Origin: Narthecium ossifragum
Lineage: Eukaryota > Streptophyta > Magnoliopsida > Dioscoreales > Nartheciaceae
Length of the DNA stretch: 64,000 nt
Direction: 5' to 3'
Assembly: GCA_963920575.1 (NCBI GenBank)
Contig: OY986966.1
Coordinates: forward strand, 28,158,581 to 28,222,580
A model generated the notes under the pieces. That model did no database searches, was not told the DNA's origin, and saw only the letters and a program-made list of their open reading frames with translations. The first letter of the stretch is position 1, and each line of letters opens with the position of its first letter. A program made the translations under genes and the position numbers. Shown one piece after another: positions 1 to 11,200 of this stretch.

Positions 1-199
1 TAACTATGCAGTTTAAACTCATCCAAGCAAGAACAGCTTTGAAATGAACCTCCATACTAAAGGTAAAGGCAGGGTTAGATACAGGGTTTTCTACAGTACC
101 TCCACTACGAAGAATGTATAGTAACGTATAGAAGTAGAAGGCAGAGATTCAGTGCGTCAAAACTTCAAAAGCAAAAGAGGTTACTGCATGAAAACATAC

Positions 200-1408
200 C
201 CTTTAGAGTATGCATAGTCCCCATCAACTTGAAGCATGAAATAAACATTGATGCCATCATGCAAGGCCTATAAAATAGATATTAGCAAGTACTCAGATTC
301 AAAACATGAGATAAAATTAGAGCCTATTATTGTCCACACACCAACATAAAGATCACAATCTGAATGGAATCCTATCAAAGTACAGACCTGTAAGCATAAA
401 TATATTGCCATTTCATGTGAATCAATCATTGTAGATTTCTTAGACAGTTTGAGTGAGCAAACACGCGCATGAATATTCCACTGGCTAAACAAACATTAAT
501 CATCATAATAATTATCAGATGCTAAATAATGAGACCCTGCTGGTTGTAAACCACCTTAAAATTACTCCACTGGCTCAATTGAGAGGTAGGAGTGCATTAT
601 GAAGCCTGCAAAAGCCTATATAATCAAGCTGTATTCTTTACTTGCCATGAACGAAAAAAAGAAATAGACTATTATTTCCTTATTCACAATTGATGACGGA
701 GTAGTGCTTCATGAGAATTAGCTATGCTATAATTTCCATCCATCCCTCTCTAAAATCAACATCAATGCAACAAAAAAAAAGAGATATCAATCCAATTCAA
801 ACATTATTGGGTACCATCTAAACTATACCTTTAGTTATCTGAAACTAAACAAATTAACAGACAAGATTTTTAGATGCATCACAAAGCTTTCATCCATCTC
901 TTCTCTCTACGTTCTTATGTGGTATATATGTATCTATACATATACGTGGATGGATATATGAGTATATACAGATAAATATTTTCCTGGATGCTAAAAAGAT
1001 AAACTTTCAATGCCCACATCCTAAAAACCAATCAAAATTTAGAAGCTTAATAAACAAAATGGAGGGAAAAGGATAAAATTGTGTGAAAATAAGATAACTC
1101 TGTACTTGTTCAAGTAAAGGGCGTACCTTCACGCTCATCATACCGCCGGCGTACGCTTTGTCATGGTCCGGGTCAAGGGCCGGGAGGAGGTCGAACTCGA
1201 AGCCGTCGACTTCGGCCCACTCATCAGCGTGGCCATCGACCGTGACGACTCCGGGAAGGAACTCCGCGGTGACTCTCGAGTCGGGGCTCAGCTCGCAGCT
1301 GGCGCCCCCGCTCCCGTCGCCGTGGTCCCCGTGCGCGCTCCCAGGACGGATCACCGAGGATGCGGCGAGGAGGAGGACGAACGCCGAGAGGGCGAGAACT
1401 CTCATCAT
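200..1408 (-). CDS. Secreted EB_dh/DOMON-like haem-binding domain protein, 5' part only
   Basis: Two coding exons are visible on the minus strand: 1408-1127 (94 codons, ending in phase 0 at a GTACGC donor) and 267-200 (after a TTTTATAG acceptor, ending at GG|GTATGT). The protein starts MMRVLALSAF and has a hydrophobic signal peptide of about 25 residues followed by a His/Gly-rich segment. The motif VTVDGHADEW and, across the 859-bp intron, ALHDGINVYFMLQVDGDY are typical of the ethylbenzene-dehydrogenase/cytochrome c-552 type haem-binding fold found in plant proteins of unknown role. The reading frame can be extended seven codons upstream only through a TTG codon, so the first ATG was taken. 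The gene continues beyond the left edge; I could not place a third exon in 1-199. Function in plants is unknown to me; the domain assignment is by motif memory only. Confidence 0.6.
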
Positions 1409-2245
1409 CCCCGCCGGAGATGAACTCAAATCCAGAGAGGAGCCAATGGATTGGGGTGTGTTGGAAATGTCGCCGAGTGTGTTGGAAATGTCGCCGAGCC
1501 GGGCGGCGACGTCCGAAGAGACGAAGAAGAGCTTACGGGTCGGAGTTTTTTTTGTCCGTGATACGAGTAAATGACGATTTTACTTTTGGAATGTTTCGGT
1601 CCTCGTTTAGGTTTTTCTTGTAATTATTGCAGGATCGGGGCCTGATGTTCTAGCTTGACAGGCGTTTTCTATGACCGTTGACTATGGAGATAGCCGCAGG
1701 AACAACGGCCTTGGCACGCAACGACATCCGCATCCGACCCGAAAAGATTATCGGATATGGATTTGGATTCTAAAATTCTCGGACCTCCATGGCCATTGGA
1801 AACCTTATCAGTGTCCATATCTCGAAGCGCGCGGACGGCCAGATGGTGGTATCCCAAAGAAGCCAGCCGTTTCGCGCCAAACGCTCGTAACGGCGTTGTC
1901 CGTTTCTTCCTCTCATGCTCCCATCCAATCAAATGCTTCCCCTTTCCAAACATAGCAAAAAAGAGAGGGAAGATGGCCCTTCTCCACCTCTGCTCTCCCC
2001 GATGATCGCCACCACCTCCTCTCGATCCCGGCCATGGCTTGTCTCGTGATCCGATACCTTCGGTAGAACCCCAAGAGCCCACATCTAGTGTTCTTCAAGG
2101 CGTACAGGAAGACGCTCTTCTCTTCTCTTCTCTCCTCGATCCCTCCTCCCCTGTTTTCCTGTACGCCAAAAAGATCCATTGATCTTATATCTCCTTATTC
2201 CGACCACCATCTTAGATTTTATAAACTGGGTCTTTTTATTTAGAT
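1409..2245. promoter_or_regulatory. Divergent intergenic/promoter region between the haem-binding-domain gene and the receptor kinase
   Basis: The two genes point away from each other with 837 bp between their start codons, so this stretch must hold both promoters and both leaders. It contains an 18-bp near-tandem duplication (TGTGTTGGAAATGTCGCCGAG, shown here only by its start, twice at about 1457-1497) and pyrimidine-rich sequence (TCTTCTCTTCTC) near 2117-2140, probably within the kinase leader. No convincing TATA box was fixed for either gene. Short open frames on both strands look like chance. Confidence 0.4.
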
Positions 2246-4876
2246 ATGAAAACGATTGCCAACGTGCTGTTTTCTATCGTATTTGTTTGTTTGATCTTTT
2301 GCGTGATTGCCGGGAACAGTGGTTATGCGCCATCCGACTCGATCCTCTTGAATTGTGGCTCTTCGGCGGATGACGCCGATGCCGACGGCCGGAAATGGAC
2401 GGGGGAGGTGCATTCGAAGCTTGGGCTGTCGTCCGGCACGTCAACTCCGGCGACGGCCGGGTACCAAGACCCGTCCCTCCCATCTTCGGTCCCGTACATG
2501 ACGGCGAGCGTGTTTACGTCCGACGCCACCTACAAGTTCCCGGTGTCGAAGAAGGACCGGCATTGGGTCCGGCTCCATTTCTATCCGGCGACGTACAATG
2601 GCCTCAACCCGGACGACGGCTACTTCTCGGTGACGACTTCCACCGGACTCACCCTTCTGCGGAACTTCAGCGCGTCGATCACGGCCAATGCTTTGACGCA
2701 AGCCTACATCGTCAAGGAGTTCTCCGCCGGCCTCTTTGCCGACGGCTTCCTCAGCCTCACCTTCTCGCCGTCAAAGGAGCACAAGGGCGCCTATGCCTTC
2801 GTCAATGGTATCGAGATCATCTCGATGCCGGAAATCTACAGTGAGCCCGCTGCCTTGGTCGGCTTCTCCGACCAGATTGTCGACGTTGGGAGCTCGGCGT
2901 TGCAGACGATGTACAGATTGAATATTGGCGGGCAGTACATTCCGGCGACCAATGACACCGGGCTCACTCGGACTTGGTACGATGACTCACCTTACATCTA
3001 TGGAGCTGGTTTCGGCGTCACCTTCGCCGCCGCCCAAAATCTTAAGATCCAGTACCCAGACGGCGGCGTCCCGGAGTACGTCGCTCCTCTGGATGTCTAC
3101 CGGACGGCGAGATCTATGGGTCCCGATCCTAAGATCAACATGAACTTTAATCTGACATGGGTTTTCCAAGTTGATGCTAACTTCACCTACTTGGTTAGAT
3201 TCCACTTCTGTGAGTTGCAGCTAACTAAGATCAACCAGAGAGTCTTTGACATCTTCGTCAACAACCAGACGGCTCAGGCTGCCGCCGATGTCATTGCCTG
3301 GTCATCGTCGAAGGCTGTGCCTGTGTATAAAGACTACGCCGTGTTCGTCAACGATGGGCCCGGAGATGAGCAGCTGTGGATAGCCATGCACCCTACAGCC
3401 GCGGCAAGGCCGGAGTATTATGATTCAATTCTGAATGGTTTGGAGATCTTTAAGCTCAATGACTCCACCGGAAACTTGGCCGGACCGAACCCCGTCCCAT
3501 CTCCGATGATGACTCAAGTTGAATCGCAATCACCGCAGCCTGGTTTTCAATCCAAATCAAGTGGACATTCCAATGTGATTGGTGGAGCTGCCGGTGGAGC
3601 GGCCGCAGTGGGCTTAGTCTTCGCCTTGTGCATCGCCGTGTACCATCGGAAGAAGAGGGTCGTCAGAAACGAATCCGCCGGAGGCTCAGGTTGGCTTCCT
3701 CTATATGGAGGGAACTCCCACACGTCAGGCAGCAAGTCGACCATCTCCGGCAAGAGCACCGCCAGCAGCCACCTCTCCAGCTTGGCCGTGAGCCTCTGCA
3801 GGCATTTCTCCATAGCGGAGATTAAGCAAGCTACCAAGAACTTCGACGAGTCGCTCGTCATCGGCGTCGGCGGCTTCGGGAAGGTCTACAAAGGCGTCGT
3901 GGACGGGAGCACTAAGGTAGCCATCAAAAGATCCAACCCATCTTCAGAGCAGGGTGTCAACGAGTTCCAAACGGAGATCGAGATGCTTTCGAAGCTGAGA
4001 CACAAGCATTTGGTCTCCTTAATTGGTTATTGCGAGGAGAACGATGAGATGATCCTGGTGTACGACTACATGGCTCATGGGACTCTAAGAGAACATCTCT
4101 ACAAGACCAACAAGCCGCCATTGTCATGGAAACAGAGGCTGGAGATATGCATAGGTGCAGCCAGGGGGCTTCACTACCTTCACACAGGAGCCAAGTACAC
4201 CATCATCCACAGAGACGTGAAGACGACTAACATCCTGGTGGATGAGAACTGGGTGGCTAAGGTGTCAGACTTCGGCCTCTCGAAGACCGGCCCGACGACG
4301 ATGAACCAGACTCATGTCAGCACAATGGTGAAGGGCAGCTTTGGCTACTTGGATCCCGAGTACTTCCGGCGGCAACAGCTCACCGATAAGTCCGACGTGT
4401 ACTCGTTCGGGGTGGTTCTCTTCGAAGTCCTCTGCGCCCGGCCGGCGCTGAACCCCAGCCTTTCTAAGGATCAGGTCAGTCTTGCAGACTGGGCTTTGCA
4501 GAACCAGAGGAAGGGGACTTTGAAGGACATCATTGATCCTCTTCTTAAAGGAAAGATCAATCCTGAGTGCTTGAAGAAGTTTGCAGAGACTGCGGAGAAG
4601 TGCCTCTCCGATCACGGAGTCGACCGGCCAGCGATGGGGGATGTGCTGTGGAACTTGGAGTTTGCTCTTCAGTTGCAGGAGAGTGCTGAAGGGGTGAGCC
4701 AGAGTGGAGATAGTGTTGCTGATGGATCCGGGTCGAGTCGTGGGGGTGGCAGTAGCTCCGGCAGCCACCACATTTCCACCAAGAGCATCGGCGGGGCGAG
4801 CGAGGCCAGTGACGATTCCGATGGCCTGAATTCGAGTGCAGTGTTCTCTCAGCTCGTCCATCCAAGGGGGAGATGA
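2246..4876 (+). CDS. FER-like: CrRLK1L-family receptor-like kinase, FERONIA type
   Basis: This is an intronless 876-residue gene, as is usual for the CrRLK1L (Catharanthus receptor-like kinase 1-like) family; Arabidopsis FERONIA has 895 residues. The order is signal peptide (about 1-24), tandem malectin-like ectodomain (about 30-400, with motifs ILLNCGSS, PYMTASVF, VRLHFYP, AFVNGIEI and LNGLEIFKL), a Ser/Gly/Pro juxtamembrane stretch, one membrane helix (about 444-465) and a Ser/Thr kinase. Kinase landmarks are GVGGFG (540-545), catalytic Lys561, HRDVK with Asp657, DFG with Asp675 and GSFGYLDPEYFRR. All catalytic residues are present, so it should be an active plasma-membrane kinase. The family binds RALF peptides and pectin and governs growth, fertilisation and immunity. 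The kinase domain (for example KTTNILVDENWVAKVSDFGL, ARPALNP) is closest to FERONIA/ANXUR rather than THESEUS, but a one-to-one orthology call needs a tree. The C-tail is Ser/Gly-rich. Confidence 0.96.
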   Translation: MKTIANVLFSIVFVCLIFCVIAGNSGYAPSDSILLNCGSSADDADADGRKWTGEVHSKLGLSSGTSTPATAGYQDPSLPSSVPYMTASVFTSDATYKFPVSKKDRHWVRLHFYPATYNGLNPDDGYFSVTTSTGLTLLRNFSASITANALTQAYIVKEFSAGLFADGFLSLTFSPSKEHKGAYAFVNGIEIISMPEIYSEPAALVGFSDQIVDVGSSALQTMYRLNIGGQYIPATNDTGLTRTWYDDSPYIYGAGFGVTFAAAQNLKIQYPDGGVPEYVAPLDVYRTARSMGPDPKINMNFNLTWVFQVDANFTYLVRFHFCELQLTKINQRVFDIFVNNQTAQAAADVIAWSSSKAVPVYKDYAVFVNDGPGDEQLWIAMHPTAAARPEYYDSILNGLEIFKLNDSTGNLAGPNPVPSPMMTQVESQSPQPGFQSKSSGHSNVIGGAAGGAAAVGLVFALCIAVYHRKKRVVRNESAGGSGWLPLYGGNSHTSGSKSTISGKSTASSHLSSLAVSLCRHFSIAEIKQATKNFDESLVIGVGGFGKVYKGVVDGSTKVAIKRSNPSSEQGVNEFQTEIEMLSKLRHKHLVSLIGYCEENDEMILVYDYMAHGTLREHLYKTNKPPLSWKQRLEICIGAARGLHYLHTGAKYTIIHRDVKTTNILVDENWVAKVSDFGLSKTGPTTMNQTHVSTMVKGSFGYLDPEYFRRQQLTDKSDVYSFGVVLFEVLCARPALNPSLSKDQVSLADWALQNQRKGTLKDIIDPLLKGKINPECLKKFAETAEKCLSDHGVDRPAMGDVLWNLEFALQLQESAEGVSQSGDSVADGSGSSRGGGSSSGSHHISTKSIGGASEASDDSDGLNSSAVFSQLVHPRGR

Positions 4877-6085
4877 GCTTAATAAGATGCAGCTGGTGCT
4901 TGGATTGATTCAAAATGGATGCTATACTGCTGCGAAGTGGGAGCCCTGTGGGGTGAGTGATTAGGTGAGCAGTAAAGCCACTCTTTTGCTGAGCTTTTTC
5001 ATGGCATCTTCTTATATGAACTTTCTGGCTGTTTTATTCTATGTATTTGTATAAAGGGAGGCTTTTGATTCTGATTGTAAGTTGTATGCATGAAAGTCGA
5101 CACAATTGATGCTTACTGATCTCGAGTCTGTTTGATCTATTTTATGGTATGTTGAAGCGTGCTATATTATATTGTTCACACTTCTCCTATGGCTATTATA
5201 CTTAGAAATAATGTTATTTGTAGTGAAATGCATTTTGATGAAATCTCAATGTTCCGTACCAACAATATCCTTAGAAAGAAATGATAGTATATGCACGATA
5301 AACTAATATGGTATAAGAGAATAATTCAAGACTATTGCTTCTGGCACGGACAAGAGTTGCGTTAACTTATACTCCTTGTCTCCATTTCTAATTATTATTT
5401 TATTCACATTCCACCTACCATCATCGCTCTATTTTTTCCTATCATCATTCTTTAACCTCATTTTTTCTAATCTCGTACCAATAAATATTTTCTTTACTAA
5501 ACTAACTCAATATATCAACGAGCATAGTCATCAACAACAATTACATGTTGATTCTCTCGTATCTACTCTTGATTGTAGTCTTGGTTACTAAACTAACAAG
5601 CAGCAACAATAGTGATACATATATAATCACCAGCTTTGAGCTCTGATTGCATACCTCCGTTTGGTTAGAGGTTAAAGATGGTGTTAGGGTTAGGGTTAGG
5701 GTTAAATGGGATCCGTCACTTTTTCTCCTTTCCACCTATCACCTTCCTCTCTACTTTTTCAATCATTCTTTCATCATTACACTTGTCCTTATCCCTATTC
5801 AATCTAAACTAGAGCGCATGGAGTCGTTCCCTTTGCTTTCGTTGACAAGATGCTCTCATGCTACTCTTGATTGCGGTGTTGGTTGGACATGTTTAAACAT
5901 TTAAGAGGATGTGGGGTTATTATACCATGACAATCTGCCTGACAACGAGCAACAGTAGTCATACAATATAATCACCAGCTCTGAGCTCTGATACAATAAG
6001 TATTCGATCTAAAACTAAAAACTTGGTCTATTGTAATACCTGCTTCATTAAGTGACATAAAAAAAATCAAAATTGGTCTTTTCTT
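4877..6085. other. Intergenic, AT-rich; imperfect duplication and short TTAGGG run
   Basis: No gene was found. The first few hundred bases are the 3' untranslated region of the receptor kinase. Two imperfect copies of a segment about 300 bp long lie at roughly 5371-5650 and 5700-5996; both contain a CTACTCTTGATTG block and end in TATAATCACCAGCT-TGAGCTCTGAT. Between them, 5684-5701 holds three exact TTAGGG units. Confidence 0.5.
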
Positions 6086-6088
6086 TAA

Positions 6089-6973
6089 GGCCACGTTTGG
6101 TTGTCATGAGAATGAGAATGGGAATGGGAGTCAAAATCGGAAAGGAATTGTGGTTGTTTGGTACGCCAACGAATTTGAATGGGAATAGAACTTGTAAGTG
6201 TTTGTTATACATGATAAACATGGGAACTGGAATGAGAATATAAATTAAAAACTAAAATACCCCTTACTCTAATAACATAGATTTACGAATATATTTATGT
6301 ATGTATATATATATTTGCATTACCTTTGCTTATTTGGATAAATGATTATTAATAATGAAGGAAAGAATTAAGATTATTATTTGAAATATTATTAATAAAT
6401 AAGAGAAAGAAATAAGATTATTAATATGAGAGTTCTTAATATTATTAATAAATAAGAGAAAGAAATAAGATTATTAATATTATTTGAAAAATAATATTAA
6501 TAAATAAGAGAAAGAAATAAGATTAATAATATTATTTGAAATATTATTAATAAATAAGAGAAATAAATAAGATTATTAATATTATTTGAAAATATTATTT
6601 ATAAATCAGATAAAGAAATAAGATTATTAATAAATAAGATAAAGAAATAAGATTATTAATAAATAAGAGAAATAAATAAAATTATTAATAAATAAGAGAA
6701 ATAAATAAGATTAATTTTAAGATTGATTCTAACCGTTTGATCAGTTTAATCAAATAAATATGAAAGGTATTCATGTACATTTCATGAATATGAGAATTTA
6801 TGCGTTTGAGAGAACTATGGACTCCCATATCAAATTCGGGAATTCAGAGTTCTCTCAAACGCAGGAATTTCAATTTCAGTTCCTAAATGAAGGTTGCAAC
6901 CAAACACGTTGAATCTCTTATTTTAATGAATTCTCATTCCGGTTCCTGGATTAATAGTGCAACCAAACATGCC
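6089..6973. mobile_element. PIF/Harbinger (Tourist-like) non-autonomous DNA transposon, 885 bp
   Basis: The terminal inverted repeats are GGCCACGTTTGGTTG at the left and, reading inward from the right, GGCATGTTTGGTTGC. The copy is bordered by the trinucleotide TAA on both sides (6086-6088 and 6974-6976), which is the usual PIF/Harbinger target duplication. The GGAATGAGAATG-type subterminal sequence is common in plant Harbinger MITEs. The middle (about 6340-6715) is an AT-rich, tandem-like stretch of ATTATTAATAAATAAGAGAAA variants. A second inner TTTGGTTGCAACC end lies near 6890-6912, suggesting nesting or an alternative end. There is no coding capacity. Confidence 0.75.
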
Positions 6974-7197
6974 TAAGTACATTTTCCATACCCGCTTCAT
7001 TAAATGTAATAAAGAAATCAAACTTGGCCTTTTCCTTCAATACATTTGCTATAGATAAAAGAATGAAAATTTTCCTACGTGCTTCATTTTATCAAAATTG
7101 GTCTTGTCTTACCTGCTTCATTAAATGTGATAAATATTTCAAAATGCCTAGAATATGGTATAAAAAAAAATAATCAAAATAATTGGTTTAAAATTAT

Positions 7198-7270
7198 GGT
7201 GCTGCCCAGGCTCGAACTGGGGACCTTTAGTGTGTAAGACTAACGTGATAACCGACTACACCACAGCACC
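7198..7270 (-). tRNA. trnV-UAC (nuclear): tRNA-Val (anticodon UAC)
   Basis: The 73-nt gene folds as a standard cloverleaf. The acceptor stem is GGTGCTG paired with CAGCACC, the anticodon stem TTAGT/ACTAA encloses loop CTTACAC (anticodon TAC, plus-strand 7234-7236), and the T stem CCCAG/CTGGG encloses loop TTCGAGC. The A box (TGGTGTAGTCGG) and B box (GGTTCGAGCC-type, here AGTTCGAGCCT) are present. A TTTT terminator follows within about 10 nt on the transcribed strand, and a nine-T run lies further on. No intron and no encoded CCA. It lies 225 bp from the Harbinger element and about 1 kb past the 3' end of the kelch gene. Confidence 0.95.
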
Positions 7271-8280
7271 AAATAATACAACGGAAATTATAGGCATAAT
7301 AAGTCTCAATACAAGCAGTCTGGAACTATAATCATACACCATCCTACATTACTATGAAGGCGTTTGAATATATAATTTTCTAAACAATCTAATTGTTTAT
7401 GGACCCATGCAAGATCGAAAACTAAACATATATCCTTATAAATCTAGTTGAGCATCAAGGTGCATATGTAACAAAAACAGATTTAAAAGGAGATGGTTGC
7501 AATAGTCCGTTTGGCAAAGGTATACAATTATACATATACGCAATTAGGATGGTTTTAGAAGCAAAAATACCAATTAGTATCAATGTGCTTTGCAATGGTG
7601 TATTAGCTAGCTAGGTAAAGGTCCTTATAGGCAATGCTTAACACCAGCTCAGCTTACACGTAACGAAATCCCGTGTCCAGCTCCAAACACGCGATCCCAT
7701 CCCTACGAGGAAACAACGAAGAAAGATAGGGGACCCACGTGTGCGGAGAATCCTGTTCGAACACGTGTCCCATTGATATTAAGTAGGGTCCCCAACAACC
7801 TATACCGGTCTCCTCGGACACGACGGAGCTACAAACACCCACGGAAAGGACCCATGGAACAGGACGCCAGTAAGCGTACGGCTGATACGCCGAGATCACG
7901 CCTGTCTGATCCACGTGGTTTCTTTGTCCGGTGCGTTATCAAAGTGTGAGTAGATCGACAGCGACAACGCGCCCGCGAGATCCGCGGGGGTCGATTTCAC
8001 TCAGCCTTCTCTTTGTTCACCGCTGGAGGAACCCAAGATTGGGACCTACAAATGTGACAACTTTAGGCAAGATAACATAACACGTGAAGCTTTAGATCAA
8101 ATTACTTGTAAAAAACTGCTTAAATTTTGTAGAGATTAGAGCTAACAATAAAGAAAACTTCTTCACTTTATTCTCCGAATAGCATATACATAGGCGCACA
8201 CTAAAATCAAAAGGGAAAGAAAAAAGAAAAAAGAAAACATACTTAGCCTTGATGCTAATTAATGAGAAGCATGATCAGTT
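7271..8280. other. Intergenic; GC-richer block with four G-boxes
   Basis: No gene was found. The part from about 7640 to 8040 is richer in G and C than its surroundings and holds CACGTG at 7736-7741, 7762-7767, 7912-7917 and 8081-8086. The nearest gene to the right ends here (minus strand), so these are not in its 5' promoter. The stretch from about 8150 to 8280 is probably the 3' untranslated region of the kelch gene. Confidence 0.4.
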
Positions 8281-11200
8281 CTAAGACACTCCGGTGCCGG
8301 GTCCTCCTAGAGTTAAAACGACCCCTTGGAGATCACTGTCAGCCCTGGAAGGTGGTGGGCCTTTAACGACACGTACTGTGTGAGCTTGCTGCAAATGATG
8401 GCCGCCGCATTCGGGAAGAATGAAGGAAGCTGATTGCAGAGGAGGCCTCCCGTGGATTGGAATGGCATGTACTGGAGTTGAACACAGTTCGGAGACGGCC
8501 GCATGAACACCCAGAGGCGGATTCTGAGAATGAATTGGTGGCCTTGGTATCGCAAAACCTGGTCCCTGATAAAGAAAGTTTTTTTTTGCACAACATTAAG
8601 AATCTTGATCTAGCAAATAACACACAACATTCTACTTTTTTGTTCAGCGTGGAGAGGATCAAAGTATAGAGCCATGTTTTGGTTCAAATTTCATAATAAA
8701 AGGTTCAGAATAAGTTTTGTAAATGATCAAGTGAACATATGATGAGCATTTGATTTATCAAAACCTTATCAAGGTAGAGGGAAATAGTCCTTATGATAAG
8801 TTTTCAAGAAAGAGCGCAAGGTTTAAGCAGGACTTACAGGAGCAAACAAGACCCCTCTGAAGATTTGGCCATTGACATTAGCAGTCATGAGGTATCCAGA
8901 ATCAAAAGCTCCGTCCACAGTGCCACGAACATCAGCACCAATCTATATATAGGAACAATGAACATTGTGATTAGAAACAGAAGCGGCACGATCCTGTATA
9001 GCCTAAATGTTCAGATTTCTGAAAATGACCTACCAATGGAGGAATAATAGGTTTCAGCTGCGACTTTTGGTCTGCTGCTAGGAATTGCACTTCTTGCCTT
9101 GCAGGGGGTACAGCGTGAAGAACCTGCTCAGTCTTTCGCTGTCTTGGGGACTCCATAGAATTCAAATCTTGGGCGGTCCTCTGTCCGGTGTTGTTTAACC
9201 GATCTTTCTTATGGCGCAACTTGAAATGATTAAACTGTTGAGAGGGGGAGATTAATTCTTTAGCAGAGAAGAGCTTCTGAGCTGCATTTTGCTCTTGGTC
9301 AGATTGCGATGGAGAAGAATGTTGGGAGAGTGAAAGCGAATGCTCTTCTTGCTCTGATTCAATCTCCCACACTTTGCCGTCAACTAGTTTTCTCCGCTTC
9401 ACATGCACACTATCTGAAAACAAACGTTGAGAATGATGAATAAAGATACCCTGCGATTTGATAACAGAAGGACGATTCAAAGTTTCAAATGATGAAGATA
9501 CCAACCTAAAGCACGTAAATGGGCACCCCTTGGTTCTGCTTCAATATCTGCCATAGGTTTCTGCATAAACCTTACTTATAAGTTTGCAGAAATATAATAT
9601 TCATCATGAGTAGTGTACTTTTGACCAGCAATTAGAGGACCAAAGGACCACTTACAAGATTTCCTGCCGCTCGCAGAAATTTCCGTTTCTCTTGGCTCCA
9701 ATGACTACGAAACATCTTGCACATTGAAATATTGTACCGGCCATTAGGATGCTCAGATCCTAACTGCAGTATAAGCAACTCATTCAGAGGGCGCTCATCC
9801 TCTCCACAACTGTAAATGAGAGTGGAGAAAAGACATAAGGCCTACTGATTGATATTGTAACAAAGAAGCAGATGGTAAAAGCTATGATGGGCTGACAAGA
9901 ACACAGGAGTCGCATGCTCTATGCAGAGATGGCTGTTGGAACAATTGGTTCTTGAAACCAGGTATGAAGGCCGAAAGTGTCCGTGGCCAGATTCATCATT
10001 CATGCATTATATAAATGTCTCGATGAGGATCGATATAAGTTCCTGAATATCCACTCTAGAAATAGTTCTTGAACACCCATAGAACCTTACCCTCCATATA
10101 TGGCGATGTCGGTTTCAGTGACCACAGCAGTATGAGAGAAGCGACCTTGCGGTTGTTGACCACGTATGTCAAGCTGAGTCCAAGAACAAGTAGCCAAATC
10201 GAGAACCCAGACATCACTGTAGTATTGCTTGTCGCCAACTCCACCAATGATGTAAACCTAAAGAGCAACAAAGGATGATGCATAGCTTAGTTCAACTATT
10301 CGACCGACCAATATGCATGTGAATCTTCAATTATATATTGTCATTGACACTTGCCTTTGTTCCAACATTTACAGCTGAATGACCTGCCCTCACGCCTGGC
10401 AAAGATCCTTGAACTGCCAACTGCAAAAGAGATCAAGAACTGATTATTGGAACAAATAAAGAATTGCTGACAAAATATATTTCAGTGGACATTGAGAAAT
10501 TAAGATGAGTAAATCCACACCCTTGTCCAAGTCATGGTGTCGACATCGAGAACATCAACTTCGCCGTGATACCGATCACCACAGTCTCCACCATAGATGA
10601 GAAGCTTATTCCCTATCGCCACTGCTGTGTGGCTATCTCGCGGTGCGGGGAGATCACCCTTCACCTCCGGGGAAGTCCAAGTCATGGTCTTAAGGTCTAG
10701 GATATGAACATCATTCAAGTAGTTTGCTTCCCCTTCTCCACTACCACCAAATACCACTAGCCTATCATCACCTATCACAGTGGCAGTGTGACTTTCCCGG
10801 GGAGAAGGCGGAGTGCCTTTGCAATTCGGCTTACTCCACTCTTTCGTCCTCAAATCTAAAACATGGAGATCGTTCACTTTCTTCGAACCATTTGTACCGC
10901 CTAAGACAACCATGCTGCGTCCTACTAGAGCGGCACTATGGCTGTCTCGCATACCAGGCCGCGGGCCAGTAGTTGCAAGGGAGCTGCAGGCCATGGTTTC
11001 TAGATTAAGCATGAGGACATCACTAAAATGCAATCCACCACAACAGCCCTGTTAAAATAGAAAGAACAGCTAGAGTTATGCGCCTGAAACACATAAAAAG
11101 TACACATAAAAAACGAGAAACCGAGCAATTAGAGCTGCAAAGGCTAAAATAACAAAGCAACTCATCAGAACACTAATCATCAATCTATTTTCAGAAATAG

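Noticed and set aside
1409..1429. Seven-codon upstream extension of the haem-domain protein
   Set aside because: It begins with TTG; the ATG at 1408 starts a normal signal peptide.
1158..1623. Overlapping plus-strand frames opposite the first exon of the haem-domain gene
   Set aside because: Arg/Pro-rich, no homology, and they overlap the real exon and its promoter.
2395..2844. 149-codon plus-strand frame inside the receptor kinase
   Set aside because: Alternate-frame shadow of the malectin-like ectodomain.
4265..4861. 198-codon frame antisense to the receptor kinase
   Set aside because: Shadow of the kinase gene in GC-rich third positions; no recognisable protein.
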